24,556 bases of DNA from Alistipes sp. (GCA_020026415.1 JAHHQL010000025.1:1-24556), one strand, 5' to 3'. Positions 14,592 to 22,813 are shown, numbered from the stretch's first letter. Numbers and translations are program-made. Notes: generated from the letters alone by a model not told the origin.

Positions 14592-14930
14592 TTATGCCAT
14601 AACAGGAGGAGCCCGCAGTCCGCAGACGCGGATCGGCGACGACTGACGTGCCACGACAACGGGCACTTTGAAGTAGTAACGGATCGCCGTGAGGTGAATG
14701 ACGGCCGTTGCGATCGCAACCGATGTCGCCAACAACAACGAAAGATACTCGATGACCTGTAATTGTTGTTCGGAGTGGGTATGGTTGTTCGCATCGGCGA
14801 AAGGGTGCGAATGGACATAAACGCGATCCCCAATACGGTGGGCGTGCGGGAAAAGCGTGATGGAAGACCAGTACGTCGCAAAGAGCAACAGGAGTCCCAG
14901 AGCAATAATTTTATGTCCGTAAGATTTCAC
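14592..14930 (-). CDS. Histidine-rich two-helix membrane protein, possible metal-handling partner of the TonB receptor
   Basis: 112 residues if translation begins at GTG 14930. Two hydrophobic helices (about 8-27 and 60-82) flank a ~32-residue loop with six histidines in H-x-H pairs: P-H-A-H (H29, H31), V-H-S-H-P-F (H40, H42) and N-H-T-H-S (H50, H52). The C-terminus ends L-R-A-P-P-V-M-A. The loop is a plausible site for Zn, Co, Ni or Cu. The gene precedes the TonB receptor on the same strand. The frame is open up to 15041, but a good promoter (TTTG-N20-TACCTTTG) sits at 14936-14967 inside that extension, and the extension is AT-rich and lacks a signal-like start, so I prefer the GTG. This places the predicted transcription start almost on the start codon. 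I do not know a named family for it. Confidence 0.75.
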   Translation of the reverse strand: MKSYGHKIIALGLLLLFATYWSSITLFPHAHRIGDRVYVHSHPFADANNHTHSEQQLQVIEYLSLLLATSVAIATAVIHLTAIRYYFKVPVVVARQSSPIRVCGLRAPPVMA

Positions 14931-14935
14931 AAACG

Positions 14936-14967
14936 CAAAGGTAAAATTTATTCGTCGGATCACCAAA
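14936..14967 (-). promoter_or_regulatory. Promoter of the His-rich protein/TonB receptor unit
   Basis: On the - strand TTTG (14964-14967) and TACCTTTG (14936-14943) are exactly 20 bases apart. Transcription would start at about 14930, at the GTG start codon itself. Confidence 0.72.
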
Positions 14968-15021
14968 TATCTAAACAACAATATTTTTCGGATATTACCG
15001 AAGGGATCGTCATCGGCCATA

Positions 15022-15053
15022 TTTGTCAAAAAAGAAAACAATGAGTATCTTGG
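15022..15053 (+). promoter_or_regulatory. Promoter of the DUF4405 membrane protein gene
   Basis: TTTG (15022-15025), 20-base gap, TATCTTGG (15046-15053; one mismatch to TAnnTTTG). It is divergent from the His-rich protein promoter, with about 54 bp between the two -33 elements. The leader is about 25 nt. Confidence 0.62.
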
Positions 15054-15083
15054 CAGACAAAATCACACTTAACACACACTTCT

Positions 15084-15455
15084 ATGAAAAACCGATTCAA
15101 CACGAATCTGTTGATCGACCTTTTACTGTTTCTGAACATTGCAGCCGTGTCGATCTCCGGATTCGTCATCAACTACGTCATGCCGCCATGTATCGCCCAC
15201 CGTCACGGCGCGGACGGGCTGGTCAGGTACAACCGTCTGATCCGTCACTTTTGGGGCGATCTGCACACCGTCTTGGGTGTATCGCTTCTGGTTCTGCTCC
15301 TGCTCCATATCATGTTCCATCGGGAGGCCGTCACCGCCTTTTTCAAGAAGCACATCCCCTATAAACCGCTTCGTTGGGGCGTTTATCTGCTGCTTGTGGT
15401 AATTCTTCTGGCAACCGTTCTTCCGTGGATCTTCGCCAACTACCTTTTCCTGTAA
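15084..15455 (+). CDS. DUF4405-type membrane protein with paired histidines
   Basis: 123 residues with three transmembrane helices (~10-33, ~57-78, ~98-118). The pattern G-F-V-I-N-Y-V-M-P-P at the end of helix 1, then W-G-D-L-H (H61) and L-L-H-I-M-F-H (H75, H79) in helix 2, fits DUF4405, a small family with cytochrome-b-like spacing of histidines. Heme or metal binding in the membrane is therefore possible but unproven. H40, H41 and H55 lie in the loop between helices 1 and 2. It is divergent from the His-rich/TonB unit, from a 153-bp shared region that holds both promoters, so joint regulation is possible. It is a single-gene unit ended by a strong terminator. Confidence 0.82.
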   Translation: MKNRFNTNLLIDLLLFLNIAAVSISGFVINYVMPPCIAHRHGADGLVRYNRLIRHFWGDLHTVLGVSLLVLLLLHIMFHREAVTAFFKKHIPYKPLRWGVYLLLVVILLATVLPWIFANYLFL

Positions 15456-15469
15456 ACCGACTCTCAAAA

Positions 15470-15505
15470 GAGGGAATCCTTTCAAAAGGATTCCCTCTTT
15501 TTTTG
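15470..15505 (+). terminator. Rho-independent terminator after DUF4405 gene
   Basis: GAGGGAATCCTTT (15470-15482) pairs with AAAGGATTCCCTC (15485-15497), with the innermost bases forming the loop, followed by a run of seven T. Confidence 0.92.
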
Positions 15506-15535
15506 TGGTACACCAATCCGGATCGGTTTTTTTCG

Positions 15536-15543
15536 TATCTTTG
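15536..15543 (+). promoter_or_regulatory. -7 element of the beta-galactosidase gene promoter
   Basis: TATCTTTG matches TAnnTTTG fully; no clear TTG lies at the -33 position. The start site near 15549 leaves a leader of about 20 nt before the ATG at 15570. Confidence 0.62.
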
Positions 15544-15569
15544 TCCCCAAACAATTCCGTGAAAACAAC

Positions 15570-18500
15570 ATGAAATTCAAATCAATCCCCTCTTTGCGCA
15601 CACTTTCACTCTGCGCCGCATTGCTGATCGGGGCAAACAGCCTTGCCCAAGACTCGTTACCGCCCGCCTATTGGGAAAACGAAACCGTCTTCGAAGAACA
15701 CAAAGAAGCCGGTCATGCCACCTATATACCCTACTCGTCGCGTGAGCAGATGACCTCCGATGCCTATTACCGCACGCCGTGGGTTACGCCCCGTTCGGAT
15801 CTCTACCGTTCGCTCAACGGCAAATGGAAATTCTTCTATGTCGATTCGACCGAGGAGCGTCCCACGAATTTCTTCCGCGAAGATTTCGATCCGTCGTCGT
15901 GGGACGAAATCACCGTACCCTCCAACTGGGAGATGCAGGGTTACGGCACGCCGATCTACTGCAACGTGGAATATCCCCACGCCAACAAACCGCCCTACAT
16001 CGAACGCCGCGAACCGTACAAAGACTACGGTGTGAATCCCGTAGGATCGTATCGCCGTGATTTCGACCTGCCCGAATCGTGGAAGGACAAACAGATATTC
16101 GTCCACTTCGGCGGTATTTACAGCGCGGCATACGTCTGGATCAACGGACACTATGTCGGCTACACGCAGGGCGCAAACAACGACCACGAATTTGACATCA
16201 CGCCCTACTCCCGCCCCGGCAAGAACTCGATCTCGGTGCAGGTCATCCGCTGGTCGGACGGCAGTTACCTCGAATGTCAGGATATGTTCCGCATGAGCGG
16301 TATCTATCGTGATGTCTATCTGTTCACCACGCCCCGCACCTTCATCCGCGACCACCGCATCTCTTCCTCGCTCGAAGCACCCGCTTTCGATCGCGGTACG
16401 TTGCAGGTCGATACGTGGATCAGCAAGCGCGACGAGAACCGTCATGCAGACTACACCCTTTCGCTCGAAGTGTTCGACCCCGCAGGCAAACGCATTGCCT
16501 CGGACGAGATCCGCAAATCGGAAACGTTCAAGGGCAAAAATGCAGTAACAACCTTCGAGAATCGCAAGGAGTCGTTCCGCATCGCCCTCGATCACCTCCT
16601 GCCGTGGACGGCCGAAACACCCGACCTCTACACCGTGGTACTCTCGCTTTACGACCGCCACGGAAATCTGACCGAGACCTTCTCGACCAAATACGGCTTC
16701 CGTCACATCGAGACGAAGGATCGTCTGGTCTATATCAACGGCCGCCGCATCGTATTCAAGGGTGCCAACCGCCACGACACCCACCCCATGCTGGGTCGTG
16801 CCGTAGATGTCGAGTCGATGCTCAACGATGTAATTCTCTTCAAACAGAACAACCTCAACACCATCCGTACGAGCCACTACCCCAATCAGGACAAAATGTA
16901 CGCGATGTTCGATCATTACGGTCTGTATGTGGTCGATGAGGCCGACATCGAATGTCATGCCAACACTTCGATCAGTTCGATGCGCAGTTGGGCACCCGCC
17001 TTTGTGGATCGTGCCGTGCGTATGGTTCTGCGCGACCGCAACCACCCCTCGGTCATCTTCTGGTCGCTGGGTAACGAGAGCGGTGACGGCGAGAACTTCG
17101 CCGACACATACAACGCCGTGAAGGCACTCGACAACCGTATCATCCACTACGAAGGTCAGGGCAGTTGGAATCACACCGACCTCACCTCCGACATGTACCC
17201 CTCGCTCGAACGTCTTTTGCAACACGATCGCAGCAATGATCCCCGCCCGCACTTCGTGTGCGAGTATGCCCATGCCATGGGCAACGCCATCGGCAACCTC
17301 AAGGAGTATTGGGATCTGATCGAAACGAGCCGTCGTCTGATCGGCGGTTGCATCTGGGACTGGACGGATCAGGCGATCTGCCACCCCGCCGAGATCAAGA
17401 CAGGGACGATGCGCGGATTCTATACGGGTTACGACTTTCCCGGCCCGCATCAGGGCAACTTCTGCAACAACGGCATCGTGACGGCCGATCGTCAGCCGAC
17501 TGCCAAATTGGCCGAAGTGAAACGCATTTACCAATACATCAAGATCGAGAATTTCGATTCGGGAACCCGCAGCGTAAAGATCCGCAACCGCTACGCATTC
17601 CTCAACCTCTCGGAATTTGACATCGTATGGTCGGTATTGCGTTCAGGACGCGAAGTCGAGCAGGGGACGATCCGCGATTTCACGCTGCCCGCCACCGAGG
17701 ACAAGACGCTCTACATCCCCTTCACGACCGAGATCGAACCCTCGAACGAGTACCTGTTGAATGTTCGTTTCGTTCTGAAGAAAGATACCGATTGGGCAAA
17801 GGCAGGTCACGAAATGGCTGCCGCACAATTCGCCTTGAACGAAATGCCCCGCCTCACGAAGAAAGATCCCAAAACAGTGGAAGGCACGCTCACGCTTCGC
17901 AAAACCGACTCGTCAGTAGAGATCGCGGGTAAAGGTATGTCGCTGTCGTTCGACACGACAACGGGAGTTTTGACTTCGCTTCGTTACGGTGACCGCGAAT
18001 TTATCCACGAAGGCCACGGCCCTGTATTCGACAACCACCGTTTCATCGAGAACGACACGTTTGCCGACACCTCGTCGCACCTCGCCCCCACGGGAACACT
18101 CACCCATGAGTGGATCGAGCGCGGCAAGGCACTTCGCGTGAAGACTTCGCGCCGTGCCGAGGGTCTTTGCGACTACGCGATCAACTACACGATCTATGCC
18201 GACGGCGTGATCGACCTTACGACCGAATTTACGCCCATGAAACCCCGCCCCTCAGAGGATATGGAGAACGATCCGTTCAAATATTACCTCCGCCGTATGG
18301 GTGTGTCGTTGCTCCTGAACGGCGATTTTAACCACGTGGAGTACTACGCACGCGGTCCTCTGGCCAACTACGTTGATCGCAAGGTGGGTTCGGATCTGGG
18401 TCGCTACATCACCACCGTCGAAGCGATGCAGGAACACTACGTGAAACCCCAGACGATGGGTAACCGCGAGGATGTGCGCGATCTGACTTTCACCGACAAC

Positions 18501-18758
18501 GAAGGTCGCGGTATTCGTCTCGAAGCGGAGGGTCGTCTGAACTTCTCGGCACTGCACTACACCGACGCCGAGTTGATGGGTGATCTGAAGGGGCACGAAT
18601 GGGAACTCAAACCGCGCGAGGAGATTGTCCTTCATCTGGACTACATGCAGCGCGGTATCGGTAACGGGTCTTGCGGCCCCAAGACCCTCGGAAAATACCA
18701 GATTCCGACCGAAGGCACCTACGGATACACGATCCGCCTTACGCCCGTAACCAAATAA
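15570..18758 (+). CDS. lacZ: Secreted GH2 beta-galactosidase
   Basis: 1062 residues, close to E. coli LacZ (1024) plus a signal peptide (hydrophobic 11-25, likely cut near A-Q-D), so it acts in the periplasm or outside. Domains in order: sugar-binding jelly roll (~60-225), Ig-like (~230-335), TIM barrel (~340-640), second Ig-like/DUF4981 (~650-760) and the beta-galactosidase small-chain domain (~785-1058). The acid/base E503 is in W-S-L-G-N-E-S-G and the nucleophile E565 in F-V-C-E-Y-A-H-A-M-G-N. The D-E-A-D-I-E-C-H segment matches the LacZ magnesium/active-site strand. The family removes terminal beta-galactose from lactose, host glycans or plant galactans; the natural substrate is not shown because no SusC/D genes are adjacent. 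The ispF start lies 11 nt downstream. Confidence 0.95.
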   Translation: MKFKSIPSLRTLSLCAALLIGANSLAQDSLPPAYWENETVFEEHKEAGHATYIPYSSREQMTSDAYYRTPWVTPRSDLYRSLNGKWKFFYVDSTEERPTNFFREDFDPSSWDEITVPSNWEMQGYGTPIYCNVEYPHANKPPYIERREPYKDYGVNPVGSYRRDFDLPESWKDKQIFVHFGGIYSAAYVWINGHYVGYTQGANNDHEFDITPYSRPGKNSISVQVIRWSDGSYLECQDMFRMSGIYRDVYLFTTPRTFIRDHRISSSLEAPAFDRGTLQVDTWISKRDENRHADYTLSLEVFDPAGKRIASDEIRKSETFKGKNAVTTFENRKESFRIALDHLLPWTAETPDLYTVVLSLYDRHGNLTETFSTKYGFRHIETKDRLVYINGRRIVFKGANRHDTHPMLGRAVDVESMLNDVILFKQNNLNTIRTSHYPNQDKMYAMFDHYGLYVVDEADIECHANTSISSMRSWAPAFVDRAVRMVLRDRNHPSVIFWSLGNESGDGENFADTYNAVKALDNRIIHYEGQGSWNHTDLTSDMYPSLERLLQHDRSNDPRPHFVCEYAHAMGNAIGNLKEYWDLIETSRRLIGGCIWDWTDQAICHPAEIKTGTMRGFYTGYDFPGPHQGNFCNNGIVTADRQPTAKLAEVKRIYQYIKIENFDSGTRSVKIRNRYAFLNLSEFDIVWSVLRSGREVEQGTIRDFTLPATEDKTLYIPFTTEIEPSNEYLLNVRFVLKKDTDWAKAGHEMAAAQFALNEMPRLTKKDPKTVEGTLTLRKTDSSVEIAGKGMSLSFDTTTGVLTSLRYGDREFIHEGHGPVFDNHRFIENDTFADTSSHLAPTGTLTHEWIERGKALRVKTSRRAEGLCDYAINYTIYADGVIDLTTEFTPMKPRPSEDMENDPFKYYLRRMGVSLLLNGDFNHVEYYARGPLANYVDRKVGSDLGRYITTVEAMQEHYVKPQTMGNREDVRDLTFTDNEGRGIRLEAEGRLNFSALHYTDAELMGDLKGHEWELKPREEIVLHLDYMQRGIGNGSCGPKTLGKYQIPTEGTYGYTIRLTPVTK

Positions 18759-18769
18759 AACAACGCGAT

Positions 18770-19252
18770 ATGATGAATTTCAGAATAGGACACGGCTACG
18801 ATGTCCACCTGCTTCGGGAGGGACTTCCGTTCATTTTGGGCGGCATCGAGATTCCTCACACCAAAGGCTTTGTCGCCCATTCCGATGGCGATGTGGCGAT
18901 TCACGCCTTGTGTGATGCCCTGCTCGGTGCGGCGGCTCTGGGTGACATCGGCAAACTCTTCCCCGACACGGCCGACGAATTTAAGGGAATCGACTCGAAG
19001 ATTCTCCTGAAACAGGTTGTGGATCTGTTGCGCGAAAAGGGTTATGAGATCGGCAATGTCGATCTTACGATCCGCGCCCAACGCCCCAAACTCCGCCCTC
19101 ATATCGACCAAATGCGCGAGACGATGGCGCGTGTGATGTCACTCGATGCAGATCAGGTGTCGGTCAAGGCAACCACCACCGAAAAACTCGGTTTCGAAGG
19201 ACGCGAAGAAGGAGTATCGGTTTCGGCCGTGGCTCTGATCTTCAAAGCATAA
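18770..19252 (+). CDS. ispF: 2-C-methyl-D-erythritol 2,4-cyclodiphosphate synthase
   Basis: 160 residues from ATG 18770, or 159 from the next codon, also ATG (18773). It closes the cyclic diphosphate ring in the MEP pathway to isoprenoids, in the cytoplasm. Seen: the metal ligands D11 and H13 in G-H-G-Y-D-V-H, the A-H-S-D-G-D-V-A-I-H-A-L-C-D-A-L-L-G-A segment, D-I-G-x-x-F-P-D-T, and the C-terminal K-A-T-T-T-E-K-L-G-F-x-G-R-x-E-G. Length and motifs are standard. A longer frame reaching back to 18671 overlaps the coding end of lacZ and has no family support. It has no promoter of its own that I can see and is probably co-transcribed with the beta-galactosidase gene. Confidence 0.96.
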   Translation: MMNFRIGHGYDVHLLREGLPFILGGIEIPHTKGFVAHSDGDVAIHALCDALLGAAALGDIGKLFPDTADEFKGIDSKILLKQVVDLLREKGYEIGNVDLTIRAQRPKLRPHIDQMRETMARVMSLDADQVSVKATTTEKLGFEGREEGVSVSAVALIFKA

Positions 19253-19270
19253 ACATTCATCCGAAAACGG

Positions 19271-19303
19271 AAAACGCGACTGAACAGTTCAGTCGCGTTT
19301 TTT
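19271..19303. terminator. Symmetric terminator between convergent ispF and DUF4251 gene
   Basis: AAAACGCGACTGAA (19271-19284) and its complement (19288-19301) form a near-perfect stem with a 3-nt loop. T6 follows on the + side, and the left A4 gives a U-tract for the - strand. Confidence 0.9.
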
Positions 19304-19304
19304 G

Positions 19305-19826
19305 TTAATAGACTTCCAAAACCACTCCGTCATACCGCACGGGATTGTACCACGTGTTCGAAATCAAAAGCGATGCATCGCCCGACGGTTTATGGATTTC
19401 AAATTTGAAGGTATAGACATCCGACGTGAAAAGCCGCGTAGAGAACGTCACCCGCCAACCGTTTTTGATCGGCTCGACCGAATAATTCTCATCTTCGAGC
19501 CCCACCGTATAATCCAACATCGTCGGAATGTAGGGCGGCATTTTGTTACGGATGTACGGGATATTGATATCCACGGAGTGTTCCCACAGCGTCACCGCAA
19601 ATGCGGGATCGGTCAGCGACCGCTGTACCCCGCTCGGTTCGCGTTGCATGGTTCGGGGACTGAACTTGAAACTCTGTTGCAACACCATCGAATCAATCCG
19701 TTCGGCGGATTTCTCATTGCGCTCCGTACGCTTCTGCTGGCGTATCGTGCGCTTCTCTTCCCTCGATTGCCCGAAAAGCACACCGCACAACAGCATGCCG
19801 GCAATCAGCAACATTATCTTTTTCAT
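19305..19826 (-). CDS. DUF4251-family exported protein
   Basis: 173 residues from the ATG at 19826. A signal peptide (hydrophobic 4-19, M-K-K-I-M-L-L-I-A-G) is followed by a strongly basic/acidic, probably coiled stretch (~21-48). The remaining ~120 residues are beta-rich, with V-D-I-N-I-P-Y-I, V-Y-T-F-K-F-E-I-H-K-P-S-G-D-A-S-L-L-I-S-N and the closing N-P-V-R-Y-D-G-V-V-L-E-V-Y, which is the DUF4251 pattern of Bacteroidota. Cys14 is not in a good lipobox, so I treat it as a cleaved rather than lipidated protein. Function is unknown. It follows uvrA by 49 nt on the same strand and may be read from that transcript or from a weak promoter in the gap. Confidence 0.82.
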   Translation of the reverse strand: MKKIMLLIAGMLLCGVLFGQSREEKRTIRQQKRTERNEKSAERIDSMVLQQSFKFSPRTMQREPSGVQRSLTDPAFAVTLWEHSVDINIPYIRNKMPPYIPTMLDYTVGLEDENYSVEPIKNGWRVTFSTRLFTSDVYTFKFEIHKPSGDASLLISNTWYNPVRYDGVVLEVY

Positions 19827-19852
19827 AGAGCCAAACATTTGGTTTTACCCCC

Positions 19853-19881
19853 GAAAGATACAAAAACAATGCCGCTTACAA
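19853..19881 (-). promoter_or_regulatory. Possible promoter of the DUF4251 gene
   Basis: On the - strand TTG (19879-19881) and TATCTTTC (19853-19860; last base differs from TAnnTTTG) are 18 bases apart. The TTG overlaps the last codons of uvrA. Confidence 0.4.
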
Positions 19882-22695
19882 TCCCATTTCTTTCAAAAAA
19901 TGTCCCGTGTAACTTCTCTCGCAACAAGCCACATCGTGAGGCGTGCCTGCAACCAGCACTTCGCCACCTGCCGCACCGCCTTCGGGTCCCATGTCGATCA
20001 GATGATCGGCGACCTTGATCACATCGAGGTTGTGTTCGATGACAAGCACCGTATTTCCGCGATCGACCAACTTGTTCAGCACCTCCAGCAACAAACGGAT
20101 GTCCTCGAAATGAAGACCCGTCGTCGGCTCGTCCAAAATATAAAGCGTCTGCCCCGTATCGTGTTTGGAGAGTTCGGCCGAAAGTTTGATACGCTGCGAC
20201 TCTCCGCCCGAAAGGGTCGTACAGGGCTGTCCCAAAGTAAGATAACCGAGACCTACATCCTGAATAGCCTTGAGTTTCTGATAAATATTGGGGATATTCT
20301 CGAAAAATTCGACTGCCACATTCACCGTCATGTTCAGCACATCGTTAATCGACTTGCTCTTATATTTCACCTCCAGCGTTTCGCGGTTGTAGCGTTGTCC
20401 GCCACATGCCTTGCAACGCACATAGACATCGGGCAGGAAATTCATCTCGATGGTCTGCACACCCGCACCGCGACACTCTTCGCAGCGTCCGCCCTTGACG
20501 TTGAACGAGAACCGCCCCGCCTTGAATCCGCGTATCTGCGCATCGGGTGTCATCTCGAACAACTTGCGAATGTCGGCAAAAACATTCGAATAGGTCGCGG
20601 GATTGCTTCGGGGTGTACGGCCGATCGGCGACTGATCCACCACGACCAATTTGTCGATATGCTCCATGCCTTCGATCGAATCGTATGGCAGCGGCTGATC
20701 GTAGGAACGATACAGTTTCTGCGAGAGGATCGGACGCAGCGTTTCGTTGATCAGGGTCGATTTACCCGAACCGCTGACACCCGTCACGCAGATGAATTTG
20801 CCCAACGGAAATTCGACCGTGACATTCTTGAGGTTGTTGCCCCGTGCACCGCGGATGACAACCTTCTCCCCCGTACCCGGACGTAATGTCGAAGGGATCT
20901 CGATCTTGCGGCGTCCCGTAAGGTAATCCGCCGTAATACTGTCGGTCTTGACGATCTCATCGAACGAACCCGTCGCCACGATGCTGCCGCCCTTACGGCC
21001 TGCCAGAGGCCCCACATCGACAATATAATCGGCCGAACGCATCATCTCCTCGTCGTGTTCCACCACAATCACCGTATTGCCCGCATCGCGCAACTCCTTG
21101 AGGCTGTTGATCAGACGCATATTGTCGCGCTGATGCAGACCGATCGACGGTTCGTCCAGAATGTAAAGGACATTGACCAGTTTCGAGCCGATCTGTGTCG
21201 CCAGACGGATACGTTGCGACTCACCACCCGACAACGAACGCGACGAACGCGCCAACGAAAGGTAACCCAGACCCACATCCATCAGAAAACGCAGGCGTTC
21301 GCGGATCTCCTTCACGATCTCCTGAGCGATTTTCCACTCTTTGTCGGTCATGTACTCCTCGATGTGCGCCACCCATCGGGCAAAATCCGAAATCGACATG
21401 GACGATACATCGGCTATATTTTTTCCGCCGATCTTGAATTGGAGAGACTCTTTTTTCAGACGTGTGCCCCCGCAAACCGAACATTTGCGGTAAGCCATAA
21501 ACTGTTCGCGCCACTTACGACCGCGGGCACTCGTCTCGTCGTAGGTGTTGTTGATGTATTCGGCAACGCCTTCCCACGACACGAACTGATTGCCGTTGAT
21601 CGACCCGAACTCCGAAAGATTCACCGTCATGGGTTCGGAATCGCCATACAGCACGGCATTAAGTGCCATCTCCGAGAACGACGAAACGGGATCATCCAAC
21701 GTAAAATCATAGCGGTGACCCAACATCTCAAGCAGGGCAAACAACATGTTGTTGTGGTACTTGCCTAAAGGTTCGATCGCACCCTCCCGAAGCGAAAGCG
21801 AACGGTCGGGGACGATTTTCTCCATATCGAGTACTGCCTCAACGCCCAATCCGTTACAATGGGGACATGCCCCTTGCGGCGAGTTGAACGAAAAGGTGTG
21901 CGGTGCAGGGTCGTCGAATGCCACGCCCGTCGTGGGGCACATCAGGTGACGCGAATAGTAGCGCATCTGCTCCGTGCCGTAGTCGTACACCGCCATGATG
22001 CCCTTACCCTGACGCATGGTCTCCTTCAGCGAACCGGCGACACGATCGCGTGTCTCCTGCTTCGGTACCAGACGATCCACCACCAGATCCACCGTATGCA
22101 CTTTATAGCGGTCGAGTTTCATGCCCGCCGAAATTTCGCGGATCTCGCCGTCGATACGGGCATAGATATAGCCTTTCTTGGCAAGGGATTCAAACAGGTC
22201 TCGATAGTGTCCCTTACGTCCCTTGACGATCGGTGCCATCAGCGCGATGCGTCGTCCCTCGAATCCGCTGATGATCAGATCGCAGATTCGGTCGTCGGAA
22301 TAATGAACCATCTCCTCGCCCGTGATCGGCGAGTAAGCGCGCGAGGCACGCGCATACAACAGACGCAGGAAGTCGTTGATCTCGGTGACGGTACCCACCG
22401 TCGAACGGGGATTCTTGTTGGTGGTTTTCTGCTCGATCGCCACCACGGGACTCAAACCCGAAATCTTATCGACATCGGGGCGTTCCATCGTGCCGACAAA
22501 CTGACGGGCATAGGTCGAAAGGGTCTCCATATAGCGGCGTTGTCCCTCGGCGTAGATCGTATCAAACGCCAGCGACGACTTGCCCGATCCGCTCAACCCC
22601 GTGATGACGGTGAGTTTGCGTCGCGGAATTTCCAAATCGACATTCTTGAGGTTGTGCACCCTTGCACCCAATATTTTAATCGAATCCTGCTCCAT
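19876..22695 (-). CDS. uvrA: Excinuclease ABC subunit A
   Basis: 939 residues from the ATG at 22695. It is the damage-sensing ATPase of nucleotide excision repair, working with UvrB and UvrC, which are not in this window. Both ABC halves are complete: Walker A at 33-40 (G-L-S-G-S-G-K-S) and near 640 (G-V-S-G-S-G-K-S-T), two L-S-G-G-E-S-Q-R-I signatures, and two L-D-E-P-(S/T)-x-G-L-H Walker B motifs. The second-half zinc finger is intact (C-E-E-C ... C-K-A-C-G-G-Q-R-Y-N). In the first-half zinc module the leading pair reads C-P-T-T instead of C-P-x-C, while the trailing C-P-H-C is present. A 52-residue longer frame is rejected since it crosses the promoter at 22742-22773 and has no family counterpart. 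Confidence 0.97.
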   Translation of the reverse strand: MEQDSIKILGARVHNLKNVDLEIPRRKLTVITGLSGSGKSSLAFDTIYAEGQRRYMETLSTYARQFVGTMERPDVDKISGLSPVVAIEQKTTNKNPRSTVGTVTEINDFLRLLYARASRAYSPITGEEMVHYSDDRICDLIISGFEGRRIALMAPIVKGRKGHYRDLFESLAKKGYIYARIDGEIREISAGMKLDRYKVHTVDLVVDRLVPKQETRDRVAGSLKETMRQGKGIMAVYDYGTEQMRYYSRHLMCPTTGVAFDDPAPHTFSFNSPQGACPHCNGLGVEAVLDMEKIVPDRSLSLREGAIEPLGKYHNNMLFALLEMLGHRYDFTLDDPVSSFSEMALNAVLYGDSEPMTVNLSEFGSINGNQFVSWEGVAEYINNTYDETSARGRKWREQFMAYRKCSVCGGTRLKKESLQFKIGGKNIADVSSMSISDFARWVAHIEEYMTDKEWKIAQEIVKEIRERLRFLMDVGLGYLSLARSSRSLSGGESQRIRLATQIGSKLVNVLYILDEPSIGLHQRDNMRLINSLKELRDAGNTVIVVEHDEEMMRSADYIVDVGPLAGRKGGSIVATGSFDEIVKTDSITADYLTGRRKIEIPSTLRPGTGEKVVIRGARGNNLKNVTVEFPLGKFICVTGVSGSGKSTLINETLRPILSQKLYRSYDQPLPYDSIEGMEHIDKLVVVDQSPIGRTPRSNPATYSNVFADIRKLFEMTPDAQIRGFKAGRFSFNVKGGRCEECRGAGVQTIEMNFLPDVYVRCKACGGQRYNRETLEVKYKSKSINDVLNMTVNVAVEFFENIPNIYQKLKAIQDVGLGYLTLGQPCTTLSGGESQRIKLSAELSKHDTGQTLYILDEPTTGLHFEDIRLLLEVLNKLVDRGNTVLVIEHNLDVIKVADHLIDMGPEGGAAGGEVLVAGTPHDVACCERSYTGHFLKEMGL

Positions 22696-22741
22696 AATAC
22701 TATTCCATCGGGCGAAAAACGCATGTAAATCCCGAATCGGG

Positions 22742-22773
22742 CAAAGATACCTATTTTTATCGGGAAAAACCAA
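22742..22773 (-). promoter_or_regulatory. Promoter of uvrA
   Basis: On the - strand TTGG (22770-22773) and TATCTTTG (22742-22749) are 20 bases apart. The start site near 22736 leaves a leader of about 40 nt. No LexA-like box was recognised. Confidence 0.78.
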
Positions 22774-22813
22774 TGTTTCAACTCTTTGCCCAAGAAATAT
22801 CCCCGCCGCACAT

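Noticed and set aside
14931..15041. N-terminal extension of the His-rich protein by 37 residues
   Set aside because: AT-rich, contains the likely promoter and no signal-like start; kept as an alternative in the findings.
15657..17534. A 625-codon open frame on the - strand
   Set aside because: Lies wholly antisense to the GH2 beta-galactosidase gene; its sequence has no domain likeness and is explained by codon bias of the real gene.
19543..20886. A 447-codon open frame on the + strand
   Set aside because: Antisense to the DUF4251 gene and the end of uvrA.
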